DNA from: an uncultured Prevotellaceae bacterium
GTDB taxonomy: Bacteria; Bacteroidota; Bacteroidia; Bacteroidales; Bacteroidaceae
Assembly (NCBI GenBank): GCA_900315455.1
Contig: OMZE01000002.1
Coordinates: 124,001 to 188,000, forward strand
Direction of reading: 5' to 3'
DNA: 64,000 nt
The position numbers were made by a program, and so were the translations under genes. Shown in pieces: positions 10,001-18,428 of this stretch. The notes under the pieces are model-generated. The model was not told the origin of the DNA. It saw only the letters and a list, made by a program, of their open reading frames with translations, and made no database searches. How positions within the stretch are numbered: the first letter of the stretch is position 1; each line of letters begins with the position of its first letter.

Positions 10001-11534
10001 GATTGCCGAACATGTCAGTCCTCGCGCCCTCGATGCCAGAAGCATAACTATCCTCAATAGCCTTTTGCTGGTTGGCTCGCTCACGCTCGATAGTCTCACG
10101 CTTAATAGCGTCAATCAACTGCTCACGCTTGTTGGTTAGTTCCTCAACGAGTTTGGTTTCATTACCTATCTTTGTTGCTTCATCGCTGAGTTTTACACCG
10201 TATTCCTCTGCAATGTTCTTTAATTCTTTGGCCGTATCGGCAGCAACTTTAGTTCCCTTCGTTGCCGTCCCAAGTGTTGCATAGAGAGCCTTGACGTTGG
10301 CTGTGGCTTTTTCTGAAACTTCGTTGAATTTCTTTTCTGCCGCAGCGGCATCGTCAGTCTTTTTGCCGAACAGGGCGAAAGCGGCCGCGGCAGATGCGAC
10401 TACTGATAAGACGAGACCGATAGGATTGGCCTTGGTTGCCATGTTAAAGAGGAGCATGGCATCTTTAGCAGATTTTACCTCTCTCGCAAGCCCGATAAAA
10501 GCAGATGCAGTACCGACAACCGCCCTGGATATTTCCAGTGCTCTTACGGCCATCAGAGCAGCCTTATAAGCGCCGAAGGCGGCTACGACGGTAAGTATCA
10601 CTTTGCCAACCTCTTCATAATTCTTGGCGAGGTATGTAGCAGTGTCTATGGCGGTTGTAAACGTGCCCTGCATCTTCTCTCCGATGCTGTTGAACATATC
10701 GTCAATGGCACCTTCAAGGTTGCTGTAAGCACCTTTCAACGTCTTCGACTGCTCCTCCAGCATGCCATGAAACTTGCCACCCTCACTCGTTGCATCAATA
10801 AAGGCCTGACGAACCATGTCAGCAGATATGGCACCTTTCGCCATTTCATCCTTCAGCGTACCGATACTCTTACCTGTCTTCTCGGATATGGTCGCCAACG
10901 GGTTGAATCCGGCGTTAATCATTTGCATGAGGTCTTGTCCCATGAGTTTGCCTGCCGCAGACATCTGCGAGAACGAGAGCGCAAGACCTTGGAAGCGTTG
11001 CGCGTCTCCCATCGACACGTCACCAATGGCCTTCAGGTTCTCCATAATCTGCTCCAGCGGAATACCGAAGCCCATCATGGTCTGCGCTGCCGATGCAAGG
11101 TCTTTCATCTGCATCGGGGTGGTGGTGGCAAATTCCTTAATGCCTTGGAATAGTGCGTCGGCTTTGTCCTTGTCGCCAACGAGGATACGGAAAGAGGTCT
11201 GCAAGGATTCTATCTCCTGACGCACGGCAAATATCTTTTCTGCGAAGCCTTTTGCTGCTTGAAGGGTAAAGAAAGCACCTGCAGCCTTTGCCAATTTGTC
11301 GAAACTGGCAGTGCTCTTGTCTACTTCCTTATTCAGTTTACTCACCGACTGATTAGCCTGGTCGAAAGCACGGTCAGTCTCTTTGGCAGCATTTGTTCCT
11401 GCCTTGCCAAACTTGCCCATATCCTTGGCAATCTGCTCCAACAGGTTGGAGGTCTTCACGACAGCATCACGAATCTCGTTGAAACCGCGTAAAGCCTCTT
11501 TGTTCTCGGTGAGTATTTCTAATTTGATTGCCAT
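7011..11534 (-). CDS. Phage tail tape measure protein
   Basis: A 1,507-residue protein. The N-terminal 250 residues match the tape measure domain: coiled-coil heptads, then FATTTPMQMKDLASAAQTM, and LGQDLMQMINAGFNPL-like text around the TMP core. A hydrophobic Ala-rich stretch around residues 360-400 (VLSVVASAAAAFALFG) is the usual membrane-inserting segment. Long charged coiled coils (residues about 770-950, Lys/Glu/Thr-rich) follow, including a low-complexity Thr/Lys linker (TTPTTSTTTPTKTKTKK) at about 735-755. It sets tail length and is ejected with DNA. It sits between the tail chaperone and tail-tip genes in the expected order. By family rule of thumb its length predicts a long siphovirus tail. 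Confidence 0.93.
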   Translation of the reverse strand: MAIKLEILTENKEALRGFNEIRDAVVKTSNLLEQIAKDMGKFGKAGTNAAKETDRAFDQANQSVSKLNKEVDKSTASFDKLAKAAGAFFTLQAAKGFAEKIFAVRQEIESLQTSFRILVGDKDKADALFQGIKEFATTTPMQMKDLASAAQTMMGFGIPLEQIMENLKAIGDVSMGDAQRFQGLALSFSQMSAAGKLMGQDLMQMINAGFNPLATISEKTGKSIGTLKDEMAKGAISADMVRQAFIDATSEGGKFHGMLEEQSKTLKGAYSNLEGAIDDMFNSIGEKMQGTFTTAIDTATYLAKNYEEVGKVILTVVAAFGAYKAALMAVRALEISRAVVGTASAFIGLAREVKSAKDAMLLFNMATKANPIGLVLSVVASAAAAFALFGKKTDDAAAAEKKFNEVSEKATANVKALYATLGTATKGTKVAADTAKELKNIAEEYGVKLSDEATKIGNETKLVEELTNKREQLIDAIKRETIERERANQQKAIEDSYASGIEGARTDMFGNLSSKFSAQARGVMAQIITEEDIRRVGKAEAEVRRLKETLGASNQVTYQAIQERSRLTQEMIAKVRAYAIELGRAEGDERKYASEAYNIANAVGEFLSVTNDNVVAQENARVALANAILATTGMISVQDAASTSADVLHSRTVALIDLWNSAHPEMTFTVHFDDSEIPAWMKGMTTEQLKKSLAARQQALSSGKKVQYGSRTFGNDEGTAREAAMLDYVLGTKTKKPTTPTTSTTTPTKTKTKKTKPTKNTGLSPEEIAEKKAELELRNKRERERAAVDLELSTREAEIQAMKEGTAKTIKQIELDRDKELEAIERAYEDLKVKRIEEAKALWDADPKNKKKNFYTSDAYKTASADSAYTTEERENRRLRSVAAWSGYLRSEKEIKEAEKQSWRDYLKEYGDYQQKRQAIKEEYADKIDKAQNLGDILSLKEQEKAALRTLDEQFGVVARAMADLFADASKKSVTAIQAIIDKYEALVKYLEGNKGTASKEGLSAFGLSDSAIEDILSGKINIKDVTDRLKELKGELKDRSPYQSFIGNMKAIVEQLEKAKKVADVGEGISAMTDNIKQFLPAVKEFGSNIANIFGADDSKLNGIVDGFSGLMSAGSGVGQIMSGDIVGGVMNTVQGISAMVDAFDGLFGADYSSYKKLVEEYENLISVWDSLIEKKKEYISESYGVEAAKAGREAESLVQKELEAWRTLGRERLNAGISAGSHSIGVRTRQKMTAADWANVGYDLGGRLEGLFDLSSEQLQELKENAPTFWAKLDDEVRKYLENIIKGAETLEDIQEQTQNQLTSTTFDNVYDNFVSSLSDMDKSAYDFSKDFEKYMFNAVLNAEVGAKFKDRLKAWYNNFAEATKGGLSDDELAMLRAEYDNIVREGVSLRDDLARVTGYGSSGEGDATFKSVSSFTQEQGDILNGRLTAIQIGVQTGNVLRQQIANSLTAMNALVGGSSAAVDDMRDLVAMSNTHLADIVSLNKKMLSDFGEKIERIAVNTQNL

Positions 11535-11535
11535 A

Positions 11536-12249
11536 TTACTTCCAACTCATTGCTTTGATTTGCTCCATGGTGTCCCGTGAAGCCTTGATTACGTCCTCAT
11601 CCCTCTGCAAGATGTGGGCTGGTATTTTCTTGCGCTCATCCTCGGAGAGGTAGAGGGTGTTCACCCGGTCAGCCATCATCAGGCGTAGGGTGGAATAAGA
11701 GATTCCCCACACCACATAGTCCACAGTCCATCCATAACGCTCACACGCTTGGTCAATGACCGCCCCTATCAGCGTCTTTCCTCCGAACGACATCGAGCCA
11801 CCCTGCGACTTCGCTTTGAGGACGGAGTTCATTGCCTCATTCTCTTTATCTATGCCGTAGTAGCTCTTTACCTTCTCCGTCTTGTCGTCGGTCAGGATAT
11901 ACACCATCAGCGTGGCAATGTCCTCGTCGGTGAGGGTCTTCGACAACTCGTCCACCGTCTTGCGGATGCGTTTCACGTCGAAGCACTCCGCCTTGTCCTT
12001 GGCTATGGCGTAGGTGACCAGCAAAAGACACTCCTCACGGTGTTCTCGCACTGTCTTGATGACTTCTATGACAGGCCATTGGGCAACGGCCTCCGCACTC
12101 ATCACCATGCCCTCTAATTGCCTCTGCACAAGCATCAACTTGCCGAGGGTCAGCGGATAGAGTGAGTAGGTCTTCTTTCCCGTGGAGAAGGAGTGCGGAG
12201 CCTCCATCACGATGTCTGCGAAGTATGCTGCGGTGTCGTTCATTTCCAA
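11536..12249 (-). CDS. Tail assembly chaperone-like protein
   Basis: A 237-residue, mostly alpha-helical protein encoded just upstream of the tape measure gene (1-bp gap), where siphoviruses encode the chaperone that coats the tape measure during tail assembly. The N-terminus (FSTGKKTYSLYPLTLGKLML) resembles tail-tube-linked adaptor proteins. No second, frameshifted chaperone product was seen: a slippery run before the stop is not obvious. It overlaps the upstream glycosyltransferase gene by 10 bp. The assignment is by position plus general character. Confidence 0.55.
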   Translation of the reverse strand: MEMNDTAAYFADIVMEAPHSFSTGKKTYSLYPLTLGKLMLVQRQLEGMVMSAEAVAQWPVIEVIKTVREHREECLLLVTYAIAKDKAECFDVKRIRKTVDELSKTLTDEDIATLMVYILTDDKTEKVKSYYGIDKENEAMNSVLKAKSQGGSMSFGGKTLIGAVIDQACERYGWTVDYVVWGISYSTLRLMMADRVNTLYLSEDERKKIPAHILQRDEDVIKASRDTMEQIKAMSWK

Positions 12250-12938
12250 AGGTTTTTGTGCTCGTTCAGCCAGTCAGGTAACGATTCGTTGCGGAAAGCG
12301 TGGCTGCCGTGTCCGTAGTATTCGATATAAGGCTCGATGTCTATCTCCGAGTGGGGTAGTTCCTTTTCCGTGCAATCCTTCAAGAACCACGCCCCGGTGT
12401 CGTAGAGTTCATTCGGGTAGGCTCGTTTCAGAAACCACATCCAGTCCTCGTTGAAATACCTCACATCATGCTTTTTCAGGAGAGGAACATTGACGTAGCA
12501 AAGAAATGGCAACAACCGCCTTACCTTAGTATGGAACTTGTCTTGATGTGTCTCGATTTTCGGTTCTCCTACCCACGCTTTGCTCTCGTCCCAAAAAGCG
12601 GAAATGTCTTGTTTTACCAACACATCGGAGTCCATCAGGATAAAGCCTTTTGGCAGAAGGTTAAAGCAGATGTCAACTGCGAGAGTGTGCTTCACTGACC
12701 CAAAGTTGCTCCTCGGTGTTGACCTTGCATCGGGATACCTACTAAGGAACTCGTCGTAGTTGATTATCTGCCCCTTTGTGTTGTCAATGACCTCCACGTT
12801 GTCGAAGGAGTTGACGAATGGGTCTTCGTCGGAGTTGTCGAATACATGGATGGTACATTCGGAATGCTTGTTCAGACTCCGAATCATACACTCCATCATC
12901 TCCGGGGTGTTGTAATGTACCGTGAGGACGTCCATCAT
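12240..12938 (-). CDS. Glycosyltransferase-like protein (GT-A fold) inside the tail operon
   Basis: A 232-residue protein beginning MMDVLTVHYNTPEMMECMI, the usual start of a family 2-like GT-A domain (Rossmann strand followed by NTP-sugar binding loop). A DxD-type motif appears as LMDSDVLV near residue 105, the usual site for metal and nucleotide-sugar. Later Trp/Asp-rich segments (NEDWMWFLKRAY, DTGAWFL) fit the acceptor half. No membrane segment is seen, so it should be cytosolic. It lies between the tail-tube and tail-chaperone genes and overlaps the chaperone gene, so it is co-expressed with structural genes. Inferred role: sugar decoration of a tail or capsid protein, or of host surface precursor. 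The donor and acceptor are unknown. Confidence 0.75.
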   Translation of the reverse strand: MMDVLTVHYNTPEMMECMIRSLNKHSECTIHVFDNSDEDPFVNSFDNVEVIDNTKGQIINYDEFLSRYPDARSTPRSNFGSVKHTLAVDICFNLLPKGFILMDSDVLVKQDISAFWDESKAWVGEPKIETHQDKFHTKVRRLLPFLCYVNVPLLKKHDVRYFNEDWMWFLKRAYPNELYDTGAWFLKDCTEKELPHSEIDIEPYIEYYGHGSHAFRNESLPDWLNEHKNLWK

Positions 12939-12974
12939 AGAAAAGCAAATAGGCGGTCATTACGACCGCCCATT

Positions 12975-13574
12975 CTACGAGTTCACTGCGGTCGACTCAA
13001 CCTCCACCACATCTGCGTTGGTGATGGTCTTGGCTGAAGAACCTTCACCCGTGGTGCCGCTGTCGAAGGAACTGCCTTCCGTGAAGGCAATCTTCCTTGA
13101 ACCGGCAGTGCCGGAGAGTGTCACGACACCCCATTTGACGGTGTCACCTTCTGAAGCGCGGAGAGCGTCCATGGTAACTTGCCACATGCCGCCTTCGGCT
13201 GTAGTGTAAGCATCGTCAATGCTCACAGTGGCATCACCGATATAGAAGCCTTCGCAGGTCGGATCTTCTGGCTGGAGCAAAAGTCCGAAGTGTTTCTCCA
13301 CATAGCCGTCAATAGAATGGAACGGCAGTTTGCGGATGGTGTTACCTCCGGGTATCTTACCCTTGCGGATGTTGAAGGTCACCGAATAGGTGGAACGCTT
13401 GTATTTCACGTCCTCGGCCTCACCACCTTCTATGCGGGCTTCCATCTTGTCACCCTTGGTTACGGTCAGTTGCGTGCTGTCCTCCACGGGGGTGTAGAGT
13501 TCTTCCCATTTCGCACCGCTGGTGTCGTTGTCCTTTACGAAAAGTCGGGGCTTGCCCCAAGATATTCTTGACAT
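12975..13574 (-). CDS. Major tail tube protein
   Basis: A 199-residue beta-rich protein (SRISWGKPRLFVKDNDTSGAKW start; TFNIRKGKIPGG; Gly/Ser/Thr-rich C-terminus) in the slot between tail-completion genes and the tail chaperone, where the major tail protein belongs. Size and composition suit a tube subunit. The C-terminal part (ASEGDTVKWGVVTLSGTAGS) looks like a small appended beta domain. It has the longest spacers of the module on both sides (36 bp after, 13 bp before), consistent with a strongly translated gene. Confidence 0.72.
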   Translation of the reverse strand: MSRISWGKPRLFVKDNDTSGAKWEELYTPVEDSTQLTVTKGDKMEARIEGGEAEDVKYKRSTYSVTFNIRKGKIPGGNTIRKLPFHSIDGYVEKHFGLLLQPEDPTCEGFYIGDATVSIDDAYTTAEGGMWQVTMDALRASEGDTVKWGVVTLSGTAGSRKIAFTEGSSFDSGTTGEGSSAKTITNADVVEVESTAVNS

Positions 13575-13587
13575 AGTCTATTCGTTA

Positions 13588-14007
13588 TTAGTTGTTCCAA
13601 TAATCATATCTCAATCTCACAGATACGAAGTGCTGGTGGATAGCGGGTTCCTCGAAGGTCTGGATGGCTGCGGCCAAGCCAAACTTGTAGTCCGACAGGG
13701 CGCAAGTCAGCGACTCCACCCATTGGTCTGCTGCCACCTCTATTTCCTCCGTCCTCTCGCTGTTCTCGACAAGCACACCATCGCTCCACGGATCCACGTC
13801 CTGGACATAGATGTTGACCACAACGACGCCCGACTGCACATCGCCTACAGTCCCAGTGATGAACGTCACCACTGCGTCCTCGGCCTTGCTGTCTCGGGGG
13901 CGCATACCGTTCCTGTAGACTCCTCCAGATATCATCATGGAAAGGTCGCTGTCCTTCAGGAAGCGGTAGATATCCCCTTGTACCTGCTTACTCGTGCGTG
14001 TCATCAA
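13588..14007 (-). CDS. Tail completion/tail terminator-like protein
   Basis: A 139-residue protein overlapping the upstream gp10-like gene by 4 bp and followed by the tail tube gene. The helical N-terminus (KQVQGDIYRFLKDSDLSMMI) and beta C-terminus (QHFVSVRLRYDYWNN) resemble small minor tail proteins that cap the tube (gpU/gp17-like). The identity rests on order in the module. Confidence 0.55.
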   Translation of the reverse strand: MMTRTSKQVQGDIYRFLKDSDLSMMISGGVYRNGMRPRDSKAEDAVVTFITGTVGDVQSGVVVVNIYVQDVDPWSDGVLVENSERTEEIEVAADQWVESLTCALSDYKFGLAAAIQTFEEPAIHQHFVSVRLRYDYWNN

Positions 14008-14447
14008 GTCTGTTGTTGTAGGTCGTCACTAAGTTTCTGAACGAGTTGCTCCGCAAGCAACTCCGCGCTGTCGAGGACATCGTATCCACGAGCAGCCACG
14101 TATTCTGCGTAGTTCTTGCCGGCCACTACAATGAGGGCGATGCCCGAGGGGTGGTCCTTGACAAGGCTCTCGGCGAAGGACTTGCCCTCGTCACGGCCTT
14201 GCTGACCGTTCTTTACCACGTCGAAGGAACTCTCTGCCACTATCTCACCGTCCACGGCAAGCACATATCCCGTGCTGCTGCGCAGGTTGCCCGTCTGGTC
14301 GGTATAGTCGCGCCCCTTCTGAGACGTGATGCGCGCGGCGTTGACGCATTTCTCGCCAATGACCTTGAGGTTCATGATGACTGCTTGCATCATTCGCTCA
14401 TAAGCCTCGCTGAGTTCCCGGTCAATCTCCTCCTGTAGTGTTGACAT
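14004..14447 (-). CDS. HK97 gp10-like head-tail joining protein
   Basis: A 147-residue protein with a helical N-terminus (MSTLQEEIDRELSEAYERMM), a central beta region (YTDQTGNLRSSTGYVLAVDG) and a C-terminal helix. The YTDQTGNLRSS segment is characteristic of the HK97 gp10-type head-tail joining family, where a similar T-G-x-L-R-x-S pattern recurs. It overlaps the next gene by 4 bp and follows the head-closure gene. It most likely connects the neck to the tail. Confidence 0.65.
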   Translation of the reverse strand: MSTLQEEIDRELSEAYERMMQAVIMNLKVIGEKCVNAARITSQKGRDYTDQTGNLRSSTGYVLAVDGEIVAESSFDVVKNGQQGRDEGKSFAESLVKDHPSGIALIVVAGKNYAEYVAARGYDVLDSAELLAEQLVQKLSDDLQQQT

Positions 14448-14471
14448 GAAGTCTGAATTTGTCCTCTCGCG

Positions 14472-14798
14472 TCAGATGATCAACTTGGTCTCGCAGACAG
14501 CCTCGAGATATTCTATCGACGCTACCGGGTATTCCCCGACCACGCGTCCATATTCATCCGTCAGCCTCACCTGCTCGCCCGTCGTGCAAAACGGCTGTTC
14601 CTCCACGAGCACCATATAACTGGCCATCGTGTAGTGCTCGCCATTGTAGGTGGCACGCTTGTCATGGGAAATGGGGATATACTGACACGGGATGGGACTA
14701 TCCCAGTTGTAGTTCTTCACTACCGGGTGACCCGTCTCGCTGTCAACCCCTCCACCACGCTTCTGCTTCACCTCGATGGTGCCGTTCTGGATAATCAT
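14472..14798 (-). CDS. Head closure/stopper-like protein
   Basis: A 108-residue beta-rich protein overlapping the upstream connector gene by 4 bp. The sequence (IPCQYIPISHDKRATYNGEHYTMASYMV) suits the small beta-barrel of head-closure proteins such as SPP1 gp16. Synteny (connector, closure, gp10-like) supports the call. Confidence 0.55.
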   Translation of the reverse strand: MIIQNGTIEVKQKRGGGVDSETGHPVVKNYNWDSPIPCQYIPISHDKRATYNGEHYTMASYMVLVEEQPFCTTGEQVRLTDEYGRVVGEYPVASIEYLEAVCETKLII

Positions 14799-15124
14799 AG
14801 CCGTTTGCCTTTGTAGCCGTAGAGCGTCTTCGGCAAGCCCTCATCCTCCTCCAGTTCGTCGTATAGTTGCTGCGCCATGTTGCGCATACGCAGGCGCTGC
14901 TCGTCGGTGAACGAGTACGATTGCCCTCCCTGCGTCACGTTGGGCGCATACGAGAGCCACAGCAGCAGGTCGGCACGGCAGAGGTTGAACTCGCGGCTCT
15001 TCAGCATGCTGAGCGTCGTCTCGGAGTAGATGTCAACCACCCGCCGCTCCGCAACCTCTTTAATGGTGCGGAGTGGGATGGGATATGAGTTGATGCCTCT
15101 GAGGGCTTCGAGAACAGTATTCAT
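14795..15124 (-). CDS. Head-tail connector (gp6/gp15-like adaptor)
   Basis: A 109-residue helical protein encoded 12 bp after the major capsid gene. Its start (MNTVLEALRGINSYPIPLRTI) and helix-turn-helix-like alpha bundle match the first adaptor ring placed beneath the portal in HK97-like phages. It overlaps the head-closure gene by 4 bp. Confidence 0.6.
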   Translation of the reverse strand: MNTVLEALRGINSYPIPLRTIKEVAERRVVDIYSETTLSMLKSREFNLCRADLLLWLSYAPNVTQGGQSYSFTDEQRLRMRNMAQQLYDELEEDEGLPKTLYGYKGKRL

Positions 15125-15136
15125 TCAGATAGTGCT

Positions 15137-16228
15137 TTATGACCAGGCGTTGCCGTCGGTCTTCACATACAAGTTGCGGTAGGCCGTATCGAATACGGGC
15201 ACTGCATCAGCCTGACCGATGGTGACCTCCGACTTCGGCTCGATGGTGCCATACTTCTTGACGACGGTATGGGCACGCACGGCACGCAGAATCAACTGCT
15301 CATTCTCCTGGAGGATGTCATACTGCGTGGTGCCGAGACGCTCCTGCTCAGAGATGATCATGCGGCGGTCAGCAAACGGATTGCCAGAAGACTGGGTACC
15401 GTCGGTGAACTCACGCGTGATGGTCTGGTCGATGACGCGGAACTGGATGCCGTTGAGCCACGCCTGCTTGGCCAACATGGCGTTCACCTGCTCGAGGTCA
15501 GGTGTCTGCGAGATGTTAAGCGCGTTGGAGGCGAAAGAGGCACAGGCCTTGATGATCTGCTTGGCTGAGCAGATGTTGTACAACTCGTTCAGGTTGATGA
15601 AGGCGAACTTGGGATTGATACCCATTGCCTTTGCTGCAGTGACGAGAGTGGCGAGGTCGCCGATGACGTCTGCACTTGCTGCTGTGGCCCAGTTGGTGCC
15701 GGTGTACTTCTTCTGGTCGCTGTCCACGTCATAGTCCAGGTCGAACTCGTTGGCGAAGGTGGCGTTGTTGGTGGTCGTGAACGAGAGTTTGCCGGCATTG
15801 GATGCCAGGGCCCACGCGATATACTCCAACTCTGCCTGCACACCGTTGAAGCAGAAGTCCACATCCTCACCCCAGTACTGTACGAGGGCGGCGGCGTCTG
15901 CATCCTGGGCAAGAGCCAGTTCAGTCTGATAGTCCTTGATCTCGGAGCGCTTCATGTCGCGGGAAATGCTGATGAAGGGGATGTCACCCTTTGCGCTCTC
16001 GAACACGGGACGACGCTTGCGCAGAATCGTGCCGTTGTCGGTGTGGATGTCGGCGGCCACGTTCTTCTTGGCAAGTTGGTTGCCGAGGGTCTTCCATACG
16101 AAACCGTTGACCTTCTTCACGGGGAAGTAGCGGCCAAACAGGAAGGGCTTGGTGTCGATACTGTTGACACGGGCCTGAACCATCTGCTCAGTAAGCCCCT
16201 CAATGAGAGTATTTACTACTGTTGCCAT
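15137..16228 (-). CDS. Major capsid protein
   Basis: A 363-residue protein in the standard slot after a decoration-like gene and before the connectors. It has an N-terminal helix (MATVVNTLIEGLTEQMVQ), a long helix about residue 100 (MKRSEIKDYQTELALAQDADAAALVQ) and a beta-rich C-terminus, as expected for the HK97 fold. Sequences such as ISISRDMKRSE and YGTIEPKSEVTIGQADAVPV fit phage capsid proteins of Bacteroidales. No delta-domain protease cleavage site is obvious. Confidence 0.75.
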   Translation of the reverse strand: MATVVNTLIEGLTEQMVQARVNSIDTKPFLFGRYFPVKKVNGFVWKTLGNQLAKKNVAADIHTDNGTILRKRRPVFESAKGDIPFISISRDMKRSEIKDYQTELALAQDADAAALVQYWGEDVDFCFNGVQAELEYIAWALASNAGKLSFTTTNNATFANEFDLDYDVDSDQKKYTGTNWATAASADVIGDLATLVTAAKAMGINPKFAFINLNELYNICSAKQIIKACASFASNALNISQTPDLEQVNAMLAKQAWLNGIQFRVIDQTITREFTDGTQSSGNPFADRRMIISEQERLGTTQYDILQENEQLILRAVRAHTVVKKYGTIEPKSEVTIGQADAVPVFDTAYRNLYVKTDGNAWS

Positions 16229-16240
16229 AATCTGTCTGAT

Positions 16241-16810
16241 TTAGTAATTGATGATACCTTTCAGCACTGAAGCGACAGCGTCTGGAAGCGGGTTACCCTT
16301 GGTCACTCCGATGACCCAGGCGTCCATGTCCATGTTGGTGTTCGGGACGATGGGCTTGCCGGTACCGCTCAATGCCAGCGGTGTGTACTTGAGAGCCGAA
16401 CCGCTCGCGCCTGCTTCTGCTGCCTCCATGATGAAAGCGCCAGCCGATGCGGCGAGTCCGAGAGTAGTGCCTACGGTCAGCGTGTCGTAAGCGCTGTTGG
16501 TCGTGGTGATGGCGGTGATGGCGTATGCCTTGGCCGATGTGGCGAGCATGATCACGTCGCCCACCTTGAAGTTGTGGCCCTTCAGCACCTTGTAGTCGGT
16601 AGCGGAGTTGGTGACGTCCGCCTGCAGAACCGCTGTCTTGATGACGTGGCTGACACCGCTTACAGGCACGGAAAGGATGGTCCCTTCGGGCAGATAGTCC
16701 TGGGTGAGTTCGGATACATTGACCGACACACCGCCACGGACATCCGCAATTTTGTGCATGAAGACACGTGGAGTCTTTGTGTCTTTCCTGCGTGTTACTG
16801 TCATTGCCAT
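16241..16810 (-). CDS. Head decoration/structural protein
   Basis: A 189-residue protein between scaffold and capsid genes. It is Ala/Gly/Thr/Val-rich and beta-prone (YLPEGTILSVPVSGVSHV; KGHNFKVGDVIMLATSAKAYAI), without hydrophobic anchors. The position suggests a decoration or head-fibre protein that stabilises the shell. The function is inferred from synteny and composition. Confidence 0.55.
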   Translation of the reverse strand: MAMTVTRRKDTKTPRVFMHKIADVRGGVSVNVSELTQDYLPEGTILSVPVSGVSHVIKTAVLQADVTNSATDYKVLKGHNFKVGDVIMLATSAKAYAITAITTTNSAYDTLTVGTTLGLAASAGAFIMEAAEAGASGSALKYTPLALSGTGKPIVPNTNMDMDAWVIGVTKGNPLPDAVASVLKGIINY

Positions 16811-16834
16811 TGTGAAATGAGTTTTTGTTTGACA

Positions 16835-17521
16835 CTAAAACGGCTGCTGACCTTCTGCAGGAACACCGATGCGCTGCGCAATGGCCTTCTCCTGTGCCTC
16901 TGTCAGTTTACCGTCGTTGATAGGGTTGCCCTGTACTTGAGGGCGGCCGAACACAGCCCCCTTGGCGCCCGTGGTCTTCACGAGGTCTTCAACCTCTGCC
17001 GTCACCTCGCCTTTCAATGAAGCGAAATCCTCGTCGCTGAGGCTGTCAACGCTGATGCGCTGGTAGCCCTTGCGCAGGTTCTCGGGCAGGCGGTTGATAA
17101 TGCCGTTGAGTTCTGCCTTACGGCTCTCGGTAGTGCGCTCACCCTCCATCTTGTTCAGACGCTCGGTCAACTGCTTGTTGCTGTCGATGAGTGCCTGCGC
17201 CCATGCTGGAGTCTGCTCGCCTCCCCCTTCAGGGGTTGTCGTCGTTGCGGGCTTGACGTCTTCCTTGGCGATCTTCGCACCGTCTTTCAGACCATACTTG
17301 CGCTCGTAGTTGAGCACGGCGGTCTTCTGCGCACCCGTCGCCCGGCTGTCTCCATAACCCTCGATGACGTTGATGAGTTCCTCTGTCACCCCCTCTACTG
17401 CGGTTGCGACTTGTTCCTCGTTGGTGACAGTCTTGGCCTTCATGGCAGCAATCCTGTCGAGAATGTCTGCGCTGACCCCCGGAAACTTGGCTTTCAGCGC
17501 TGCTAAAATTCTGTCCTTCAT
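16835..17521 (-). CDS. Capsid scaffold-like protein
   Basis: A highly charged 228-residue, largely helical protein, 24 bp upstream of the decoration gene. Lys/Glu/Gln content and a central Pro/Thr/Gly linker (ATTTTPEGGGEQTP) resemble scaffolding proteins. The first ATG (17521) is used: an upstream TTG at 17548 is in frame but falls inside the promoter's -7 box (17546-17553), so it would be untranscribed or nearly so. It is the first gene of the second head operon. Confidence 0.6.
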   Translation of the reverse strand: MKDRILAALKAKFPGVSADILDRIAAMKAKTVTNEEQVATAVEGVTEELINVIEGYGDSRATGAQKTAVLNYERKYGLKDGAKIAKEDVKPATTTTPEGGGEQTPAWAQALIDSNKQLTERLNKMEGERTTESRKAELNGIINRLPENLRKGYQRISVDSLSDEDFASLKGEVTAEVEDLVKTTGAKGAVFGRPQVQGNPINDGKLTEAQEKAIAQRIGVPAEGQQPF

Positions 17522-17545
17522 GAATATACTAATTAGTTTTCGCTT

Positions 17546-17577
17546 CAAAGATACAAATAAATGATTATATTATAATC
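17546..17577 (-). promoter_or_regulatory. Late-type phage promoter with upstream palindrome
   Basis: Minus-strand -7 box TATCTTTG lies at 17546-17553. Upstream, a perfect 7+1+7 palindrome GATTATA-T-TATAATC (17563-17577) sits 9 bp from it, with AAAGT beyond. The normal TTTG -33 element is absent. The same architecture and spacing occur at 24969-25000, upstream of the terminase gene. This is the likely start of the scaffold-to-tail transcript. Confidence 0.7.
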
Positions 17578-17654
17578 ACTTTGCACCGCATTTTTACGCG
17601 ATTAACGATAATTAACGTGGAAGATAAAGGATTTATCACTATATTTGCGACGGA

Positions 17655-18428
17655 ATGAAAAGCAAAGGTGACATCATTTTCCATATTGAAGGTTTTAGTG
17701 GCAGTGAGAAATTGACTCCCGACACCTTTGATATATCCGATTTAAAAGACTTTCTGGGCATAGTCAATGACATGCTAAAAGTTGATAGAATCGGAGTGGA
17801 TAGTCCTGTGACCTTTCGTCAAGAAGCAGGTAGCGTAAAAGCCATATTCACTGCGCCCTTGGAATTGGTAGCCAAATTATCTGCCATCTTAACCTTGACA
17901 ATATCTCCTTTCGGACTTGACGCCTTGAACGAAACCACGGCCAGGGCTTTCGAAAACCTACAAGAATTTTCCCAGAAAAAAGGCTATGGCATCAGAATGT
18001 CCACGTCATTCGACAAAAATACTTTATTAGTCACACCTGGAACAAATCTACGTCGTTCAACAAATTTGTACGCAGATGCGGAGTTGTATCTATATGGGAA
18101 AATCCTTTCATACGGAGGTAAAGTACAAGGGAAAATCAGTTTTGACACGGGTAACGAAACCTATCACATAAAGGCTGACACCAACCTAATGGAGGACTGG
18201 AAAGAAAACCACTATAAAAGGGAATACGCCATCCGTGTCAGTGCAACACAGAATGTCATTACAGGAGAAATCGCCAGGGGAAGTATGAAACTCATAGAGA
18301 TTGTGGATTACTCTCGCAAGGCGAATGAAGAATATCTTCAAAAGAAAATTCGACAGGCCACTCCCCATTGGGCTGGCGTAGATGCTGACCAATATATCAA
18401 AGAGATCAGGGAGGATGCCTATGTATAA
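17655..18428 (+). CDS. Hypothetical protein of the plus-strand moron
   Basis: A 257-residue protein encoded on the strand opposite to the head genes, right after a promoter-like TATATTTG (17640-17647) that leaves almost no leader. Residues about 60-90 are hydrophobic (LVAKLSAILTLTISPFGLDAL), perhaps one membrane segment or a buried helix. The remainder is soluble and lysine-rich. It overlaps the downstream PIN gene by 8 bp, so the two are translationally coupled. No family recognised. The cassette is likely to be a lysogenic-expression accessory. Confidence 0.6.
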   Translation: MKSKGDIIFHIEGFSGSEKLTPDTFDISDLKDFLGIVNDMLKVDRIGVDSPVTFRQEAGSVKAIFTAPLELVAKLSAILTLTISPFGLDALNETTARAFENLQEFSQKKGYGIRMSTSFDKNTLLVTPGTNLRRSTNLYADAELYLYGKILSYGGKVQGKISFDTGNETYHIKADTNLMEDWKENHYKREYAIRVSATQNVITGEIARGSMKLIEIVDYSRKANEEYLQKKIRQATPHWAGVDADQYIKEIREDAYV

